From Zeimonas sediminis (GTDB taxonomy: Bacteria; Pseudomonadota; Gammaproteobacteria; Burkholderiales; Burkholderiaceae_E): a DNA stretch of 64,000 nt. Where the stretch lies: positions 2,701,671 through 2,765,670 of the forward strand of contig NZ_JAMQYE010000001.1 in the NCBI RefSeq assembly GCF_023721795.1, given 5' to 3'. Below the pieces are notes generated by a model. The model was given only the letters and a program-made list of their open reading frames with translations, did not search any database and was not told the DNA's origin. The position numbers and the translations under genes are program-made. Below, piece after piece: positions 36,637 through 46,317 of this stretch. Every line of letters begins with the position of its first letter. The stretch's first letter is position 1.

Positions 36637-37533
36637 TCAGCCGGAGCGGCCGCCGCCCCTGGCCGCCTCGCCGCTCGCCTGCAGGAAGATCGCGCTGACG
36701 TCGAGCCCGCCCAGGCCCGCCCGGCGGGCCGCCTGGAACTGGCTTCGCACGATCGAGGTGATCGGCACCGGGCGGTCCACCTGCTGGGCCAGCGCGAGGA
36801 AGTAGCGCAGGTCCTTCTCCATCAGGCCGAGCTGGAACTGCGGCGAGAAGTCGCCGCCGAGCATCTTCGGGATCTTGGTCTTCATCAGCCGGCAGGCGGC
36901 CGCGCCCTCGGCCAGCACCTTCTGGGCCGCCTCGGTGTCGACGCCGGCCGCGGTGGCCACCGAGATCGCCTCGCCGATCGCGGCGTTCATCGCGCCCGAC
37001 AGCATGTTGTTGATCAGCTTGATCGTGGCGCCGGCGCCGCTGGCGCCGCAGTGCACGGTCATCCGGCCCATCGCCTCGAGCAGCGGCTTCGCCTTCTCCA
37101 GCGTGGCCGCGTCGCCGCCGACCATGAACACCAGCTCGCGGTTGCGCGACTGCGGCACGCTGCCCGAGACCGGCGCGTCGAGGTGAGCGAGGCCCCGCGC
37201 GCGGGCCGCGTCGGCGACCTCGCGGGCCATTGCCGGCGTGTTGGTGCTCGAGTCGACGATCACGGTGCCGGGGGCCGCGCTGGCCACGACGCCGTTCGCG
37301 CCGAGCATCACTTCGCGCGTGGCCTCGTCGTCGGACACGATCGACACGACGAAGCTCGCGCCCTTCACCGCCTCGGCGATCGAGCCGCAGACCGTGGCGC
37401 CCTTCTCCGCCAGCGGCTTCGCCTTGTCGGGGTTGCGATTGAAGGCGCGCACCGCGAAGCCGGCGTCGAGCAGGTTGGCGGCCATCGGCGCGCCCATGGC
37501 GCCCAGGCCGATGAAGGCGATCGTGTCGGACAT
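36637..37533 (-). CDS. 3-hydroxyisobutyrate dehydrogenase-family NAD(P) oxidoreductase
   Basis: A 298-residue beta-hydroxyacid dehydrogenase: nucleotide-binding IAFIGLGAMGAPMAANLLDAGF, substrate motif DAPVSGSVPQSRNRELVFMVGGD, and catalytic Lys in GAGATIKLINNMLSGAMNAAIGEA. The family includes 3-hydroxyisobutyrate dehydrogenase (valine breakdown), tartronate semialdehyde reductase and GLYR1-type succinic semialdehyde reductases, so the substrate is open. AAGGAG precedes the ATG. Confidence 0.88.
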   Translation of the reverse strand: MSDTIAFIGLGAMGAPMAANLLDAGFAVRAFNRNPDKAKPLAEKGATVCGSIAEAVKGASFVVSIVSDDEATREVMLGANGVVASAAPGTVIVDSSTNTPAMAREVADAARARGLAHLDAPVSGSVPQSRNRELVFMVGGDAATLEKAKPLLEAMGRMTVHCGASGAGATIKLINNMLSGAMNAAIGEAISVATAAGVDTEAAQKVLAEGAAACRLMKTKIPKMLGGDFSPQFQLGLMEKDLRYFLALAQQVDRPVPITSIVRSQFQAARRAGLGGLDVSAIFLQASGEAARGGGRSG

Positions 37534-37781
37534 CGTGGGTCTCCTTGTGTTCTGGCGATGTGCTCGGGTCGATTCTAAGGCGAGGCCGCTCGCGCCGTCC
37601 GGCAAGACGGGCGCGGCGCCGGGGCGCTTCGTGCCGGTATCCGGGCATCGGACATTCGCCGTGCGGCAAACGAACCGCCGGTCATCGATCCATAACCGAT
37701 GCGGTCTTCCTCGACGCCGGCAGGGGATCTAGCTTGGATCCGACACGATGTCACGCAGCCGACGGGAAGCCGGAGAAGAAC

Positions 37782-38546
37782 GTGAACGACCTGCCCCGAA
37801 CCCTTGCGACCACCGCGCGCGCCGTCCCCGAAGCCGCTAGCTTCTGGCTGCCCGGCGCTGACGCGCAGGGCCTGCCCGGGCTCGCGGCCGACGCGCTGGC
37901 CGACACGCTCGGGCAGGCGCTGATCGTTTTCGACGAGACCGGCGCGGTGAGCTGGGCCAGCCGGTCGGCGCTCTGGCTGATCGCCGGGGCGCGCCTTGTC
38001 CACCTGGATCGGCGCCCGCCCGGTCCGCGCCGTCTGGTATGCCTGGCGCGGGAGCCGGCGGAGCGCCTGCAGTTTGCGCTGCGGGTGCGAGTCGGCGACG
38101 ACGTCGGCATCCTGATCGACCCCGAATCGCGCCTGCTGCTCAATCTTCGGCCGGCCGGGGACACCGCGAGGGTGGGCCGGCTGCTCTGCCTGGCCGAGCG
38201 GCCGGCGCCAGTGCCGAGCGCGGGCTGGCTCGCCGAAGCCTTCGGGCTGACGGCCGCCGAGACCCGAGTGCTCGATGCGCTGGCCAGCTTCGACCGGGGG
38301 CGCGATGCGGCGTCGCACCTGGGAATCAGCCAGCACACGCTGAAGGACCACCTGGCGTCGATCTACGCCAAGACCGGCTGCAACCGGAAGGCGCAACTCT
38401 TCCGCCTGCTCGGCCTGGCTTCCGCGTGTTCGGCCTGGCACATGGATGAATCCACAGTGGTCGCGATAGACTCGCGGGCATGTCCGTCGATGTCATCGCC
38501 CCCGCCGCCGCGGGCGTCTTCCCCGATTCGCCCGCCGATTCGCTGA
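37782..38546 (+). CDS. LuxR-type helix-turn-helix regulator
   Basis: A 254-residue protein starting at GTG (GGAGAAGAAC just upstream). The C-terminal part AFGLTAAETRVLDALASFDRGRDAASHLGISQHTLKDHLASIYAKTGCNRKAQLFRLL is a GerE/LuxR DNA-binding helix-turn-helix. The N-terminal 150 residues are PAS-like in layout (LGQALIVFDETGAVSWASRSALWLI) but not typed with certainty. The last 22 codons overlap the start of the helicase gene by 67 bp. Divergent from the dehydrogenase-TerB pair across a 248-bp gap in which I see no strong promoter or repeat. Target genes unknown. Confidence 0.8.
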   Translation: MNDLPRTLATTARAVPEAASFWLPGADAQGLPGLAADALADTLGQALIVFDETGAVSWASRSALWLIAGARLVHLDRRPPGPRRLVCLAREPAERLQFALRVRVGDDVGILIDPESRLLLNLRPAGDTARVGRLLCLAERPAPVPSAGWLAEAFGLTAAETRVLDALASFDRGRDAASHLGISQHTLKDHLASIYAKTGCNRKAQLFRLLGLASACSAWHMDESTVVAIDSRACPSMSSPPPPRASSPIRPPIR

Positions 38547-40540
38547 CCGAGGCCCAGCGCCGCGCCGCCTGCTGGGGCGCGGTCGGGCCCGATGGCCGCT
38601 TCCGCTCGCCGCCGCTGCTGGTCGTCGCCGGGGCCGGAACCGGCAAGACGGCCACGATCGCCCATCGGGTCGCGCACCTGGTGCTCGCGGGGGTCGACCC
38701 GCAGCGGATCCTGTTGCTGACCTTCAGCCGGCGCGCCGCCACCGAGATGACCCGGCGCGCCGGGCGGCTGGTGGCCCGGGCGCTGTCGGCACGCGCGGGC
38801 CGGCCGTTGCCCGCCGCGGCGGCCGCGGTGCGCCTGCCCTGGGCGGGGACCTTCCACTCGGTCGGCGCGCGTCTGCTGCGCGAGCATGCGCCGGCGATCG
38901 GGCTCGATCCGTCCTTCGGCATCCTCGATCGCGGCGACGCGGCCGACCTGATCGACGCGATCCGCCACGAGCTCGGCTTCTCGGCCACGAAGAAGCGCTT
39001 CCCGCGCAAGGAGGCCTGTCTGGCGATCCACTCGCTGCAGGCCAACACCGCCTGGCCGCTCGACCGGGTGCTGCAGGGCTGGCCCTGGTGCGCCGACTGG
39101 CGCGCCGAGCTCGAGGCGCTGTTCGCGCATTACGCCGCCCGAAAGCGGGCCAACGCGGTGCTCGACTACGACGACCTGCTGCTCGAGTGGGAGCGCGCGA
39201 TGGGCGTGCACGAAGTCAGCGCTCGCTTGCGCGCGAGGTTCGACCAGGTGCTGGTCGACGAATTCCAGGACACCAATGCGCTGCAGGCGCGGATCCTGCG
39301 CGCGCTGAAGCCCGACGGCCAGGGCCTGACCGTGGTCGGCGACGACGCGCAGTCGATCTACGCGTTCCGCGGCGCCGACGTCGGCAACATCCTCGACTTC
39401 CCGGCCAGCTTCGAGCCGCCCGCCGAGCGGGTCACGCTCGAGGAGAATTTCCGCTCGGTCCAGCCGGTGCTCGACCTGGCCAACGCGCTGCTCTCGGAAG
39501 CGGCGCGCAAGTTCCCGAAGACGCTGTCGGCCGCTCGCGGCGGTGGCGCCCGGCCGCAGCTGGTCACGGTGGCCGACGAGCGCGCGCAGGCCGACTGGGT
39601 GATCGATGCGGTGCTGCGCCATCGCGAGGAAGGCGTGCCGCTGAAGCGCCAGGCGGTGCTGTTCCGCAGCGCCCACCACAGCGACCTGCTCGAGGTCGAG
39701 CTGGTCCGGCGCAACGTGCCCTACGTGAAGCACGGCGGGCTGCGCTTCCTCGACGCCGCGCACGTGAAGGACCTGCTGGCGGTGCTGCGCTGGGCCGAGC
39801 ATCCGCGCAACCTGCTGGCCGGCTTCCGCGTGCTGCAGCTGCTGCCGGGCTTCGGGCCGGCGAACGCGCAGCGCTGCCTGGAGCGGGTGAAGGAGGCCGG
39901 CATTGCCGACGCGCTGCGCGGCTTCGAGCCGCCGGCCGCTGCCCGCGAAGCCTGGTCCGGCTTCGTCGAGCTGATGGCCGCGCTGGCCGACTCCGCGGCC
40001 CGCTGGCCCTCGGAGCAGTTCGACCCGCTGCTCGCCTGGTACCGGCCCTTGCTGGAGCGCCGTCACGACGATGCCACGGTGCGCGCCAACGACCTGGAGC
40101 AGCTCGCGGTCATCGCGACCCGCTTCGGCAGCCGCGAGCGCTTCCTGACCGAGCTGGCCCTCGATCCCCCGCAGGCCGCCGGCGACCTGGCCGGCGAGCC
40201 GCTGCGCGACGAGGACTGGCTGAACCTGTCCACCGTGCACTCGGCAAAGGGCCAGGAGTGGGACGCGGTCTGCGTGCTGAACGTGACCGACGGCAACTTC
40301 CCGAACGAGTACGCGACCGGCGACGCCGCCGCGATCGAGGAGGAGCGCAGGCTGCTCTACGTGGCGGTCACCCGCGCGCGCGACGCGCTGTACCTGCTCG
40401 AGCCGAAGGCCTTCTACGTGACCGGCCAGCAGCGCTGGGGCGACCGGCACGTCTGGGGCGCGCGCAGCCGCTTCCTGACCGAACCCGTGCTGGCGCAGCT
40501 CGACTGGGTGGCCCCGGCGGCGGGAAACGCGCTGCCCTGA
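38480..40540 (+). CDS. UvrD/Rep-like superfamily 1 DNA helicase
   Basis: A 686-residue ATP-dependent 3'-5' helicase. Motif I AGAGTGKT (50-57), motif Ia LLLTFSRRAATEMTRRA, motif II VDEFQDTN, motif III VVGDDAQSIYAFRGA, motif IV TLEENFRS, motif V TVHSAKGQEWDAVCVLNV and motif VI RLLYVAVTRARDALYL are all intact. It acts in DNA repair or replication restart. It is not the chromosomal uvrD of the usual 720+ residue type with full C-terminus, but a second paralogue of the kind common in Burkholderiales. No clear Shine-Dalgarno; the start overlaps the LuxR-type gene, suggesting coupling. Confidence 0.9.
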   Translation: MSVDVIAPAAAGVFPDSPADSLTEAQRRAACWGAVGPDGRFRSPPLLVVAGAGTGKTATIAHRVAHLVLAGVDPQRILLLTFSRRAATEMTRRAGRLVARALSARAGRPLPAAAAAVRLPWAGTFHSVGARLLREHAPAIGLDPSFGILDRGDAADLIDAIRHELGFSATKKRFPRKEACLAIHSLQANTAWPLDRVLQGWPWCADWRAELEALFAHYAARKRANAVLDYDDLLLEWERAMGVHEVSARLRARFDQVLVDEFQDTNALQARILRALKPDGQGLTVVGDDAQSIYAFRGADVGNILDFPASFEPPAERVTLEENFRSVQPVLDLANALLSEAARKFPKTLSAARGGGARPQLVTVADERAQADWVIDAVLRHREEGVPLKRQAVLFRSAHHSDLLEVELVRRNVPYVKHGGLRFLDAAHVKDLLAVLRWAEHPRNLLAGFRVLQLLPGFGPANAQRCLERVKEAGIADALRGFEPPAAAREAWSGFVELMAALADSAARWPSEQFDPLLAWYRPLLERRHDDATVRANDLEQLAVIATRFGSRERFLTELALDPPQAAGDLAGEPLRDEDWLNLSTVHSAKGQEWDAVCVLNVTDGNFPNEYATGDAAAIEEERRLLYVAVTRARDALYLLEPKAFYVTGQQRWGDRHVWGARSRFLTEPVLAQLDWVAPAAGNALP

Positions 40541-40676
40541 CCGGCGTCCCGGCCGGCAACGATCGCGGGGCGATTCGCGGAACGCGCGGCCGAGCGGCAC
40601 CCGGCGCGCCGGACTAGACTGCCGGATCGGCCGGCGCGGCGCGTGCCCGCGCGCCGGCGACAGGAGACAGCCGCCG

Positions 40677-41966
40677 ATGCTCCACGAAGTCGATTCCCGC
40701 TATGCCTGGTTCCGCCTGGGCATCAACCTCGCGTTGATGACGATCGGCGCTTCCGGCATGTACGTCGTCGTCGTCGTGCTGCCCTCGGTGCAGGCCGAAT
40801 TCGGGGTCGCACGCGGCGAGGCTTCGCTGCCCTACACGCTCACGATGATCGGCTTCGGCCTGGGCGGGATCGTCATGGGCCGCCTGGCCGACCGCTTCGG
40901 CATCCTCGTGCCCTCGGTGCTCGGCGCGGTGGCGCTGTCGATCGGCTTCGTCGCGGCGGCCTTCTCGCCGAGCCTGCTGGTGTTCGCGATCCTGCAGGGC
41001 GCGGTGATCGGCTTCCTGGGCAGCTCGTCGACTTTCTCGCCGCTGATGGCCGACACCTCGTTCTGGTTCCTGCGCCGGCGCGGCATCGCGGTGGCCATCT
41101 GCGCGGCCGGCAACTACCTGGGCGGCGCGATCTGGCCGACGGTGGTGCAGGCCTTCGTCGAGGACTACGGCTGGCGCAACACCTACGTCGGCATCGGCAT
41201 CTTCTGCCTGGCCACGATGCTGCCGCTCGCGCTGATGCTGCGCGCGCCGCGCCCGCAGGCGACCGCCCTGCCGCTCACCGAAGGCGAGGCGGCGAAGGCC
41301 GCGGCGCAGGCGGCCGTGCAGCCTGCGGGCATCGGGCATTCGGCCGAGCGGCCGCTCGGCATGACGCCGCGCGCGCTGCTGACCCTGCTGTGCATCGCCG
41401 GCGTCGCCTGCTGCGTGGCGATGTCGATGCCTCAGGTGCACATCGTGGCCTATTGCGCCGACCTCGGCTACGGCCCCGCCCGCGGCGCCGAGATGCTGTC
41501 GCTGATGCTCGGCTTCGGCATCGTCAGCCGCCTGATCTCGGGAATGATCTGCGACCGGATCGGCGGCCTGCGCACGCTGCTGCTGGGCTCGGTGATGCAG
41601 ACGATCGCCCTGGTCCTGTTCCTGCCCTTCGACTCGCTCGCGTCGCTGTACGTGATCTCGATCCTGTTCGGCCTGTTCCAGGGCGGCATCGTGCCGTCCT
41701 ACGCGATCGTCGTGCGCGAGTACTTCTCCCCGCGCCTCGCCGGCACCTGGGTCGGCCTGGTCATCACCTCGACGATGGTCGGCATGGCGCTCGGCGGCTG
41801 GCTGTCCGGCGCGATCTTCGACCTGACCGGCTCCTACGACGCGGCCTTCGTCAACGGCATCGCGTGGAACGTCGTGAACGCCGCGATCGTGCTCTGGCTG
41901 CTCAGGCGCGCGGGCGGCGCGGGCCTGCTGAGGCCCCTTCGGGCCCCGAAACCGGCGATCGCCTGA
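40677..41966 (+). CDS. MFS permease
   Basis: A 429-residue transporter with about twelve spans. The loop 2-3 motif is GIVMGRLADRFGILVPS, and the central hydrophilic loop (RPQATALPLTEGEAAKAAAQ) separates the halves. The second half starts LLTLLCIAGVACCVAMSMPQVHIVAYCADLG, as in the monocarboxylate/oxalate-formate-like branch. AGGAG lies upstream of the ATG. It stands alone, with the 306-bp repeat-containing gap behind it, so no substrate can be argued from context. Confidence 0.85.
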   Translation: MLHEVDSRYAWFRLGINLALMTIGASGMYVVVVVLPSVQAEFGVARGEASLPYTLTMIGFGLGGIVMGRLADRFGILVPSVLGAVALSIGFVAAAFSPSLLVFAILQGAVIGFLGSSSTFSPLMADTSFWFLRRRGIAVAICAAGNYLGGAIWPTVVQAFVEDYGWRNTYVGIGIFCLATMLPLALMLRAPRPQATALPLTEGEAAKAAAQAAVQPAGIGHSAERPLGMTPRALLTLLCIAGVACCVAMSMPQVHIVAYCADLGYGPARGAEMLSLMLGFGIVSRLISGMICDRIGGLRTLLLGSVMQTIALVLFLPFDSLASLYVISILFGLFQGGIVPSYAIVVREYFSPRLAGTWVGLVITSTMVGMALGGWLSGAIFDLTGSYDAAFVNGIAWNVVNAAIVLWLLRRAGGAGLLRPLRAPKPAIA

Positions 41967-42021
41967 TCGAGGCCCGGCGCTTCGCGGCGGCCCGCCGGCG
42001 CCAGGCTGGCCACCACATCCA

Positions 42022-42216
42022 GGGCCGGCAGGCGGCCAGTCCCTATCCGGGGATTGTGCAAGCCGAGCGCCACCGAAAGAAATTTCGCGGGACCCGCTCG
42101 CCGCGGGGCGAAGCCCCCTGCGAGGCGGGTGCGAAATTTCGAGGTGGGCGAGGGAAGCCCCGCCAAAGGCGGGGCCGCAGCACTTGCCCGGATAGGGACT
42201 GGCCGCCTGCCGGCCC
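42022..42216. repeat. 195-bp element with 30-bp perfect terminal inverted repeats
   Basis: The arms at 42022-42051 and 42187-42216 are exact reverse complements over 30 bp (outer end GGGCCGGCAGGCGGCCAGTC, then CCTATCCGGG). Between them are two more AT-rich GAAATTTCG blocks (about 42079 and 42133) that are themselves near-inverted, and a stem-loop. The element fills most of the 306-bp gap between a plus-strand MFS gene and a minus-strand oxidoreductase gene. It contains no ORF of note. It looks like a MITE or a large REP/BIME-type palindromic unit, and could also end both transcripts. Confidence 0.75.
42157..42175. terminator. Stem-loop inside the 195-bp element
   Basis: GCCCCGCC (42157-42164), loop AAA and GGCGGGGC (42168-42175) form an 8-bp perfect stem. 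It lies between converging genes; no T-run follows, so a terminator role is only possible. Confidence 0.35.
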
Positions 42217-42272
42217 GGGCGCACGCCACGAACCGGCGCCGGCGCGCCGCCCCGAAGCGCCGGGCCTCGCGG

Positions 42273-43265
42273 TCAGTCGATCGCCACCAGGACCTTGCCG
42301 ACGTTGGCCATCGCCTCGGTCGCCTCGTGCGCGGCCGCGATCTCGTCGAGCGAGAACGTCTTGAAGAACTGGTGCCTGAGCCGACCCTCCGCGAGCACCT
42401 CGCTGATCCAACCCGCAGCCTCGTCGTGCGCGGCCTGCGGCATCGCGTAGACGAGCACGAAGCGCACGGTCAGGTCCTTGGCCAGCATCGGCCAGAAGGG
42501 CACGGCAGGCTCGGGCACCGCGTCAGACGCATAGGTGGCGATCACGCCGGTCGGCTTCAGCAGCGCGATGTCGTCGGCCAGGTTGGCGCCGAAGGCCACC
42601 TCGATCACCCGGTCGAGCGGCGTGTCGGCGCCGCAGATCCGGCGCACCGCCTCGACGACGTTCTCGGTCTTGCGGTTCACGACCGCGTCCGCGCCCGCCT
42701 CGCGCGCTCGCCCGGCCTGCTCGTCGCGGCTCACCGTGGCGATCACGCGGGCCGCGCCGCCCAGCTTCGCGACCTGGATCGCGTAGTAGCCGACCGCGCC
42801 GGCGCCGCCCTGCACCAGCACCGTCTTGCCGGCGATCGGGCCGTCGGCGAACACGCAGCGATGCGCGGTCATCACCGGGATGCCCATGCACGCGCCGACG
42901 TCGAAACCGACGCCGTCGGGCAGCCGCACCGCCTTGTGCGCCGGCACGCAGCAGTACTGCGCGGCGGTGCCGAAGGGACGGCCGAGGTTGGCCTCGTAGA
43001 CCCAGACACGCTCGCCGATCCGTGCCGGATCGACGCCCTCGCCGACCGCGTCGATCTCGCCGGCGCCGTCCTGGTGCGGGATCACGACCGGAAACGGCAT
43101 CTCCTTCACGCGAAGGCCGCTGCGGCTCTTCGTGTCCGAAGGATTGACGGCCGACATGCGCACGCGCACGCGCACCTCGCCGGCGGCGGGCTGCAGATCG
43201 GGGCGCTCGCCGACGCGCAGCACCTCGCGCGCGGCGCCCTTGGTTTCGTACCAGGCTGCTTTCAT
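42273..43265 (-). CDS. NADPH:quinone reductase-like zinc-independent MDR oxidoreductase
   Basis: A 330-residue medium-chain dehydrogenase/reductase of the quinone oxidoreductase (QOR) branch. It has the N-terminal catalytic fold (MSAVNPSDTKSRSGL, PHQDGAGEIDAVGEGV) and the cofactor motif VLVQGGAGAVGYYAIQVAKLGG; AVG and the following basic residues favour NADPH. The structural-zinc cysteines of alcohol dehydrogenases are missing. It probably reduces quinones or enones for detoxification. GAGGAAG lies upstream of the ATG at 43265. Confidence 0.87.
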   Translation of the reverse strand: MKAAWYETKGAAREVLRVGERPDLQPAAGEVRVRVRMSAVNPSDTKSRSGLRVKEMPFPVVIPHQDGAGEIDAVGEGVDPARIGERVWVYEANLGRPFGTAAQYCCVPAHKAVRLPDGVGFDVGACMGIPVMTAHRCVFADGPIAGKTVLVQGGAGAVGYYAIQVAKLGGAARVIATVSRDEQAGRAREAGADAVVNRKTENVVEAVRRICGADTPLDRVIEVAFGANLADDIALLKPTGVIATYASDAVPEPAVPFWPMLAKDLTVRFVLVYAMPQAAHDEAAGWISEVLAEGRLRHQFFKTFSLDEIAAAHEATEAMANVGKVLVAID

Positions 43266-43320
43266 CTTCGATGCTTCCTCGCGGGGACAGGAAAGCCTGC
43301 GAGGATAGTGCGAAGCGCGC

Positions 43321-44726
43321 TCAGGGGGAAAGTCGAGGCAGGGTCATCGTCATGGTCAAGCCGCCGCCGTCGCGGCTCGCCGCGACGATCGTGCCGCCGT
43401 GGGCCGCCAGCGCGCGGCGGGCGATCGCGAGCCCCAGGCCGTGGCCGTCGCCGCCAGCGGCCGGGCCGCGATGGAAGGGCTCGAACACCGCTTCGAGCTG
43501 GTCGGCGGGCAGCCCCGGGCCGCGATCCGAGACCGTGACCGAGACCGCATCGCCGGCCGTGCGCAGCCCGACCTCGACCGCTGTGCCTTCGGCGGTGTGC
43601 CGCAGCGCGTTGCGTATCACGTTCTCGAAGGCGCGCTGCAGCCAGCCGGGATGCCCCTTTGGCACCAGGATCGCCTCTCCGGGCGCCGCGAGGCGCACCT
43701 CGCGGCCCGCGGCCTGCGCCTCGAAGCGCGCGTCGTCGACGATCTCGCGAAGCAGCTCTCCCAGGTCGACCGTCTGGCGCGGCGCATCGGCCGCGTTCGC
43801 CTCGAGCCGGGCCAGGGTAAGCAGCTCGCCGACCAGCGCGTCGAGCCGCTGGGTGTCGCGCTCGATCCGGTCGAGCATCGCGGCGGTACGCGCCGGGTTC
43901 TGCCGGGCGAGGCCGATCGCCGCCTGCAGCCGGGCGAGCGGGGAGCGCAGCTCGTGCGACACGTCGTGCAGCAGCCGGCGCTGCGACACGATCAGCTTCT
44001 GCAGCCGCTCGGCCATCCGGTCGAAGTCCTCGCCCAGGCCGGCGATCTCGTCGCGTCGCCTGCCCATCAGCCCCGCCACGCGGGTCTCCAGGCGGCCGTC
44101 GGCCGCGTCGGCGAAGGCGCGCCGAAGGTGCCTGATCGGCCGCACCAGGTAGGCCGCCAGCATCGCGCTGAACGCCAGGCTCGCGAGCAGGCCGATCGCG
44201 ATGCCCAGGCCGGGCGGCGGCGGGGCGCGACGGCCCTGGCGAGGCGCTTCGCCTCCGGGGCCGGCGACGGCCTCCGCCGCAGGCACGAACAGCAGCAGGC
44301 GGCGCCCTTCCGGCGACACGACCAGCCGCACGCCGCGCGCCGGATGCCGCATCGGCCTCGCATCGTCCGGGCGCGACAGCCTCGCGCGGGCACGGGCGAG
44401 GGCCTCGGGCGACACGGCGCGGCCCAGCAGCTCCCGGCCCTCGTCGTCGACCGCGTGGACCCTCGCTGCGGGAGAGTCCTCGCTCGCGCCTTCGAGCAGC
44501 GCGCGCAGCGCGGGCTCTCCGCCGTGCCTGAGCGTGGCCGCCGCCGAGCGCACCAGGAACTCTGCCCGCGGCCCGGCCGCGAGCGCCGCGTCCGCGTCGG
44601 GCGCGCGCTGCTGGTAGTAGAGCCACACGGCAGTGCCGACCGCGAGGCCGGCCGCGATCAGCGTGAGCCAGAAGCCGGCGAACAGCTTCCAGAACAGGCC
44701 GGAAAGCCGCGGCCGGGCGGGCAGTC

Positions 44727-44730
<4 letters not shown>
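43321..44730 (-). CDS. cpxA: CpxA-like envelope-stress sensor kinase
   Basis: A 469-residue kinase, close to the E. coli CpxA length. It has a first span (FWKLFAGFWLTLIAAGLAVGTAVWLYY), a periplasmic domain to about 170, a second span (GIAIGLLASLAFSAMLAAYLV) and a HAMP segment. The phospho-acceptor is His259 in SQRRLLHDVSHELRSPLARLQ, a CpxA-type sequence, followed by ENVIRNALRHT, SDRGPGLP and GHGLGLAIA. It monitors envelope protein folding. Start overlaps the cpxR stop (ATGA). Divergent placement of a Spy/CpxP-like gene and an exact CpxR box support the assignment. Confidence 0.9.
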
Positions 44731-45416
<686 letters not shown>

Positions 45417-45428
45417 GGTCGTGAGGCT

Positions 45429-45460
45429 GCCAACGGGCCAACGGGCCAACGGGCCAACGG
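45429..45460. repeat. Four perfect 8-bp tandem repeats in the cpxR leader
   Basis: GCCAACGG is repeated four times without change, then decays into GCGAGCGG. The array ends 12 bp upstream of the cpxR start codon (minus strand), in the region where the ribosome-binding site should be; no ordinary Shine-Dalgarno is seen. If the upstream ATG at 45449 were used, part of the array would be coding. Confidence 0.8.
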
Positions 45461-45556
45461 GCGAGCGGGCGAACCGAACGCCGGCGGCCGGCGCGCTCGC
45501 CTTTCGCGGCCGATGATAGTCCCGGCCACGCGAGGGCCGGGCGCTTCGAGACGAAC

Positions 45557-45571
45557 TTTACGATCGTTTAC
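45557..45571 (-). promoter_or_regulatory. CpxR box
   Basis: Minus-strand GTAAA (45571-45567), 5 nt, GTAAA (45561-45557) is an exact match to the enterobacterial CpxR consensus GTAAA-N5-GTAAA. It lies midway in the 291-bp divergent gap, about 140 bp from both the cpxR and the Spy/CpxP-like start codons, so it could drive autoregulation and the periplasmic chaperone together. Confidence 0.75.
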
Positions 45572-45707
45572 ACGAGACGAACCGCGGTTAACGGAGCCGA
45601 GGCCCACGATGCGTCCGTGGCCTGAGGGGAACGATCCGGTTCCCGCCAGGCGCGGGCGATGCGACATAGGTCCTCGCCCTTCGATTCCATCGACAGGAGA
45701 TTCGACG

Positions 45708-46307
45708 ATGAAGAAGCGATTCGTTGCAGGTCTTGCTCTGGCCGGTTCCCTCGCGGTCGCGGTGCCGGTGTTCGCCCACGCCTGGGGCGGCGGCGAGCGT
45801 TGCGCCGACGGTCCGGCCGCGGAGGCGATGCGCGGGCACGGTTATCACGGCAAGCACGGCGGCCGGGGCGAGCACGGCATGGGCGGCGACCGGATGGGCG
45901 GTCCCGGCCGGGCGATGATGCGCGAGCTGGATCTCAGCGACGCGCAACGCGACAAGCTGGCCGAGCTGCGCAATGCCCGGTCCGAGACGATGCGCGCCCA
46001 GGCGCAGGCGATGCGCGAGGCCCGCCGCGAGCTCAGGGCGCTCGGCTTCTCGGCCGAGTACGACGAGGCGAAGGCCCGCGAGCTGGCCGAGCGTGCCGCG
46101 AAGGCTTCGGCGGAGATGGCGGCGCTGCGCGCCAAGGCCGCCAACGACTTCTACCAGTTGCTCACGCCCGAGCAGCGCCAGAAGTTCGGCGAGCGGATGG
46201 CGCGCTTCGAGCAGCGCCGGGAGCACCGGCACGGCACGCCCGGCGAGCGCGGCATGAAGCGGGAAGGCGGCACGACCGACGGCCAGCAGGCCGGTCCGCG
46301 CAGCTGA
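45708..46307 (+). CDS. Spy/CpxP-family periplasmic chaperone-like protein
   Basis: A 199-residue protein with a Sec signal (MKKRFVAGLALAGSLAVAVP, cleavage near VFAHA), a His/Gly-rich stretch (HGYHGKHGGRGEHGMGGDRMGG) and a helical LTxxQ-type core. The core runs from LDLSDAQRDKLAELRNARSETMRAQAQAM to LLTPEQRQKFGERMARFEQRR. CpxP/Spy proteins form curved helical dimers that hold unfolded envelope proteins; CpxP also dampens CpxA. The His-rich segment may bind metals. AGGAG lies upstream. It is divergent from cpxRA across the CpxR box. Confidence 0.88.
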   Translation: MKKRFVAGLALAGSLAVAVPVFAHAWGGGERCADGPAAEAMRGHGYHGKHGGRGEHGMGGDRMGGPGRAMMRELDLSDAQRDKLAELRNARSETMRAQAQAMREARRELRALGFSAEYDEAKARELAERAAKASAEMAALRAKAANDFYQLLTPEQRQKFGERMARFEQRREHRHGTPGERGMKREGGTTDGQQAGPRS

Positions 46308-46317
46308 TCCCGGCCCC

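Noticed and set aside
42022-42216. CRISPR or tRNA gene in the inverted-repeat element
   Set aside because: Only one pair of arms, no regularly spaced repeats, and no tRNA cloverleaf or anticodon arm.
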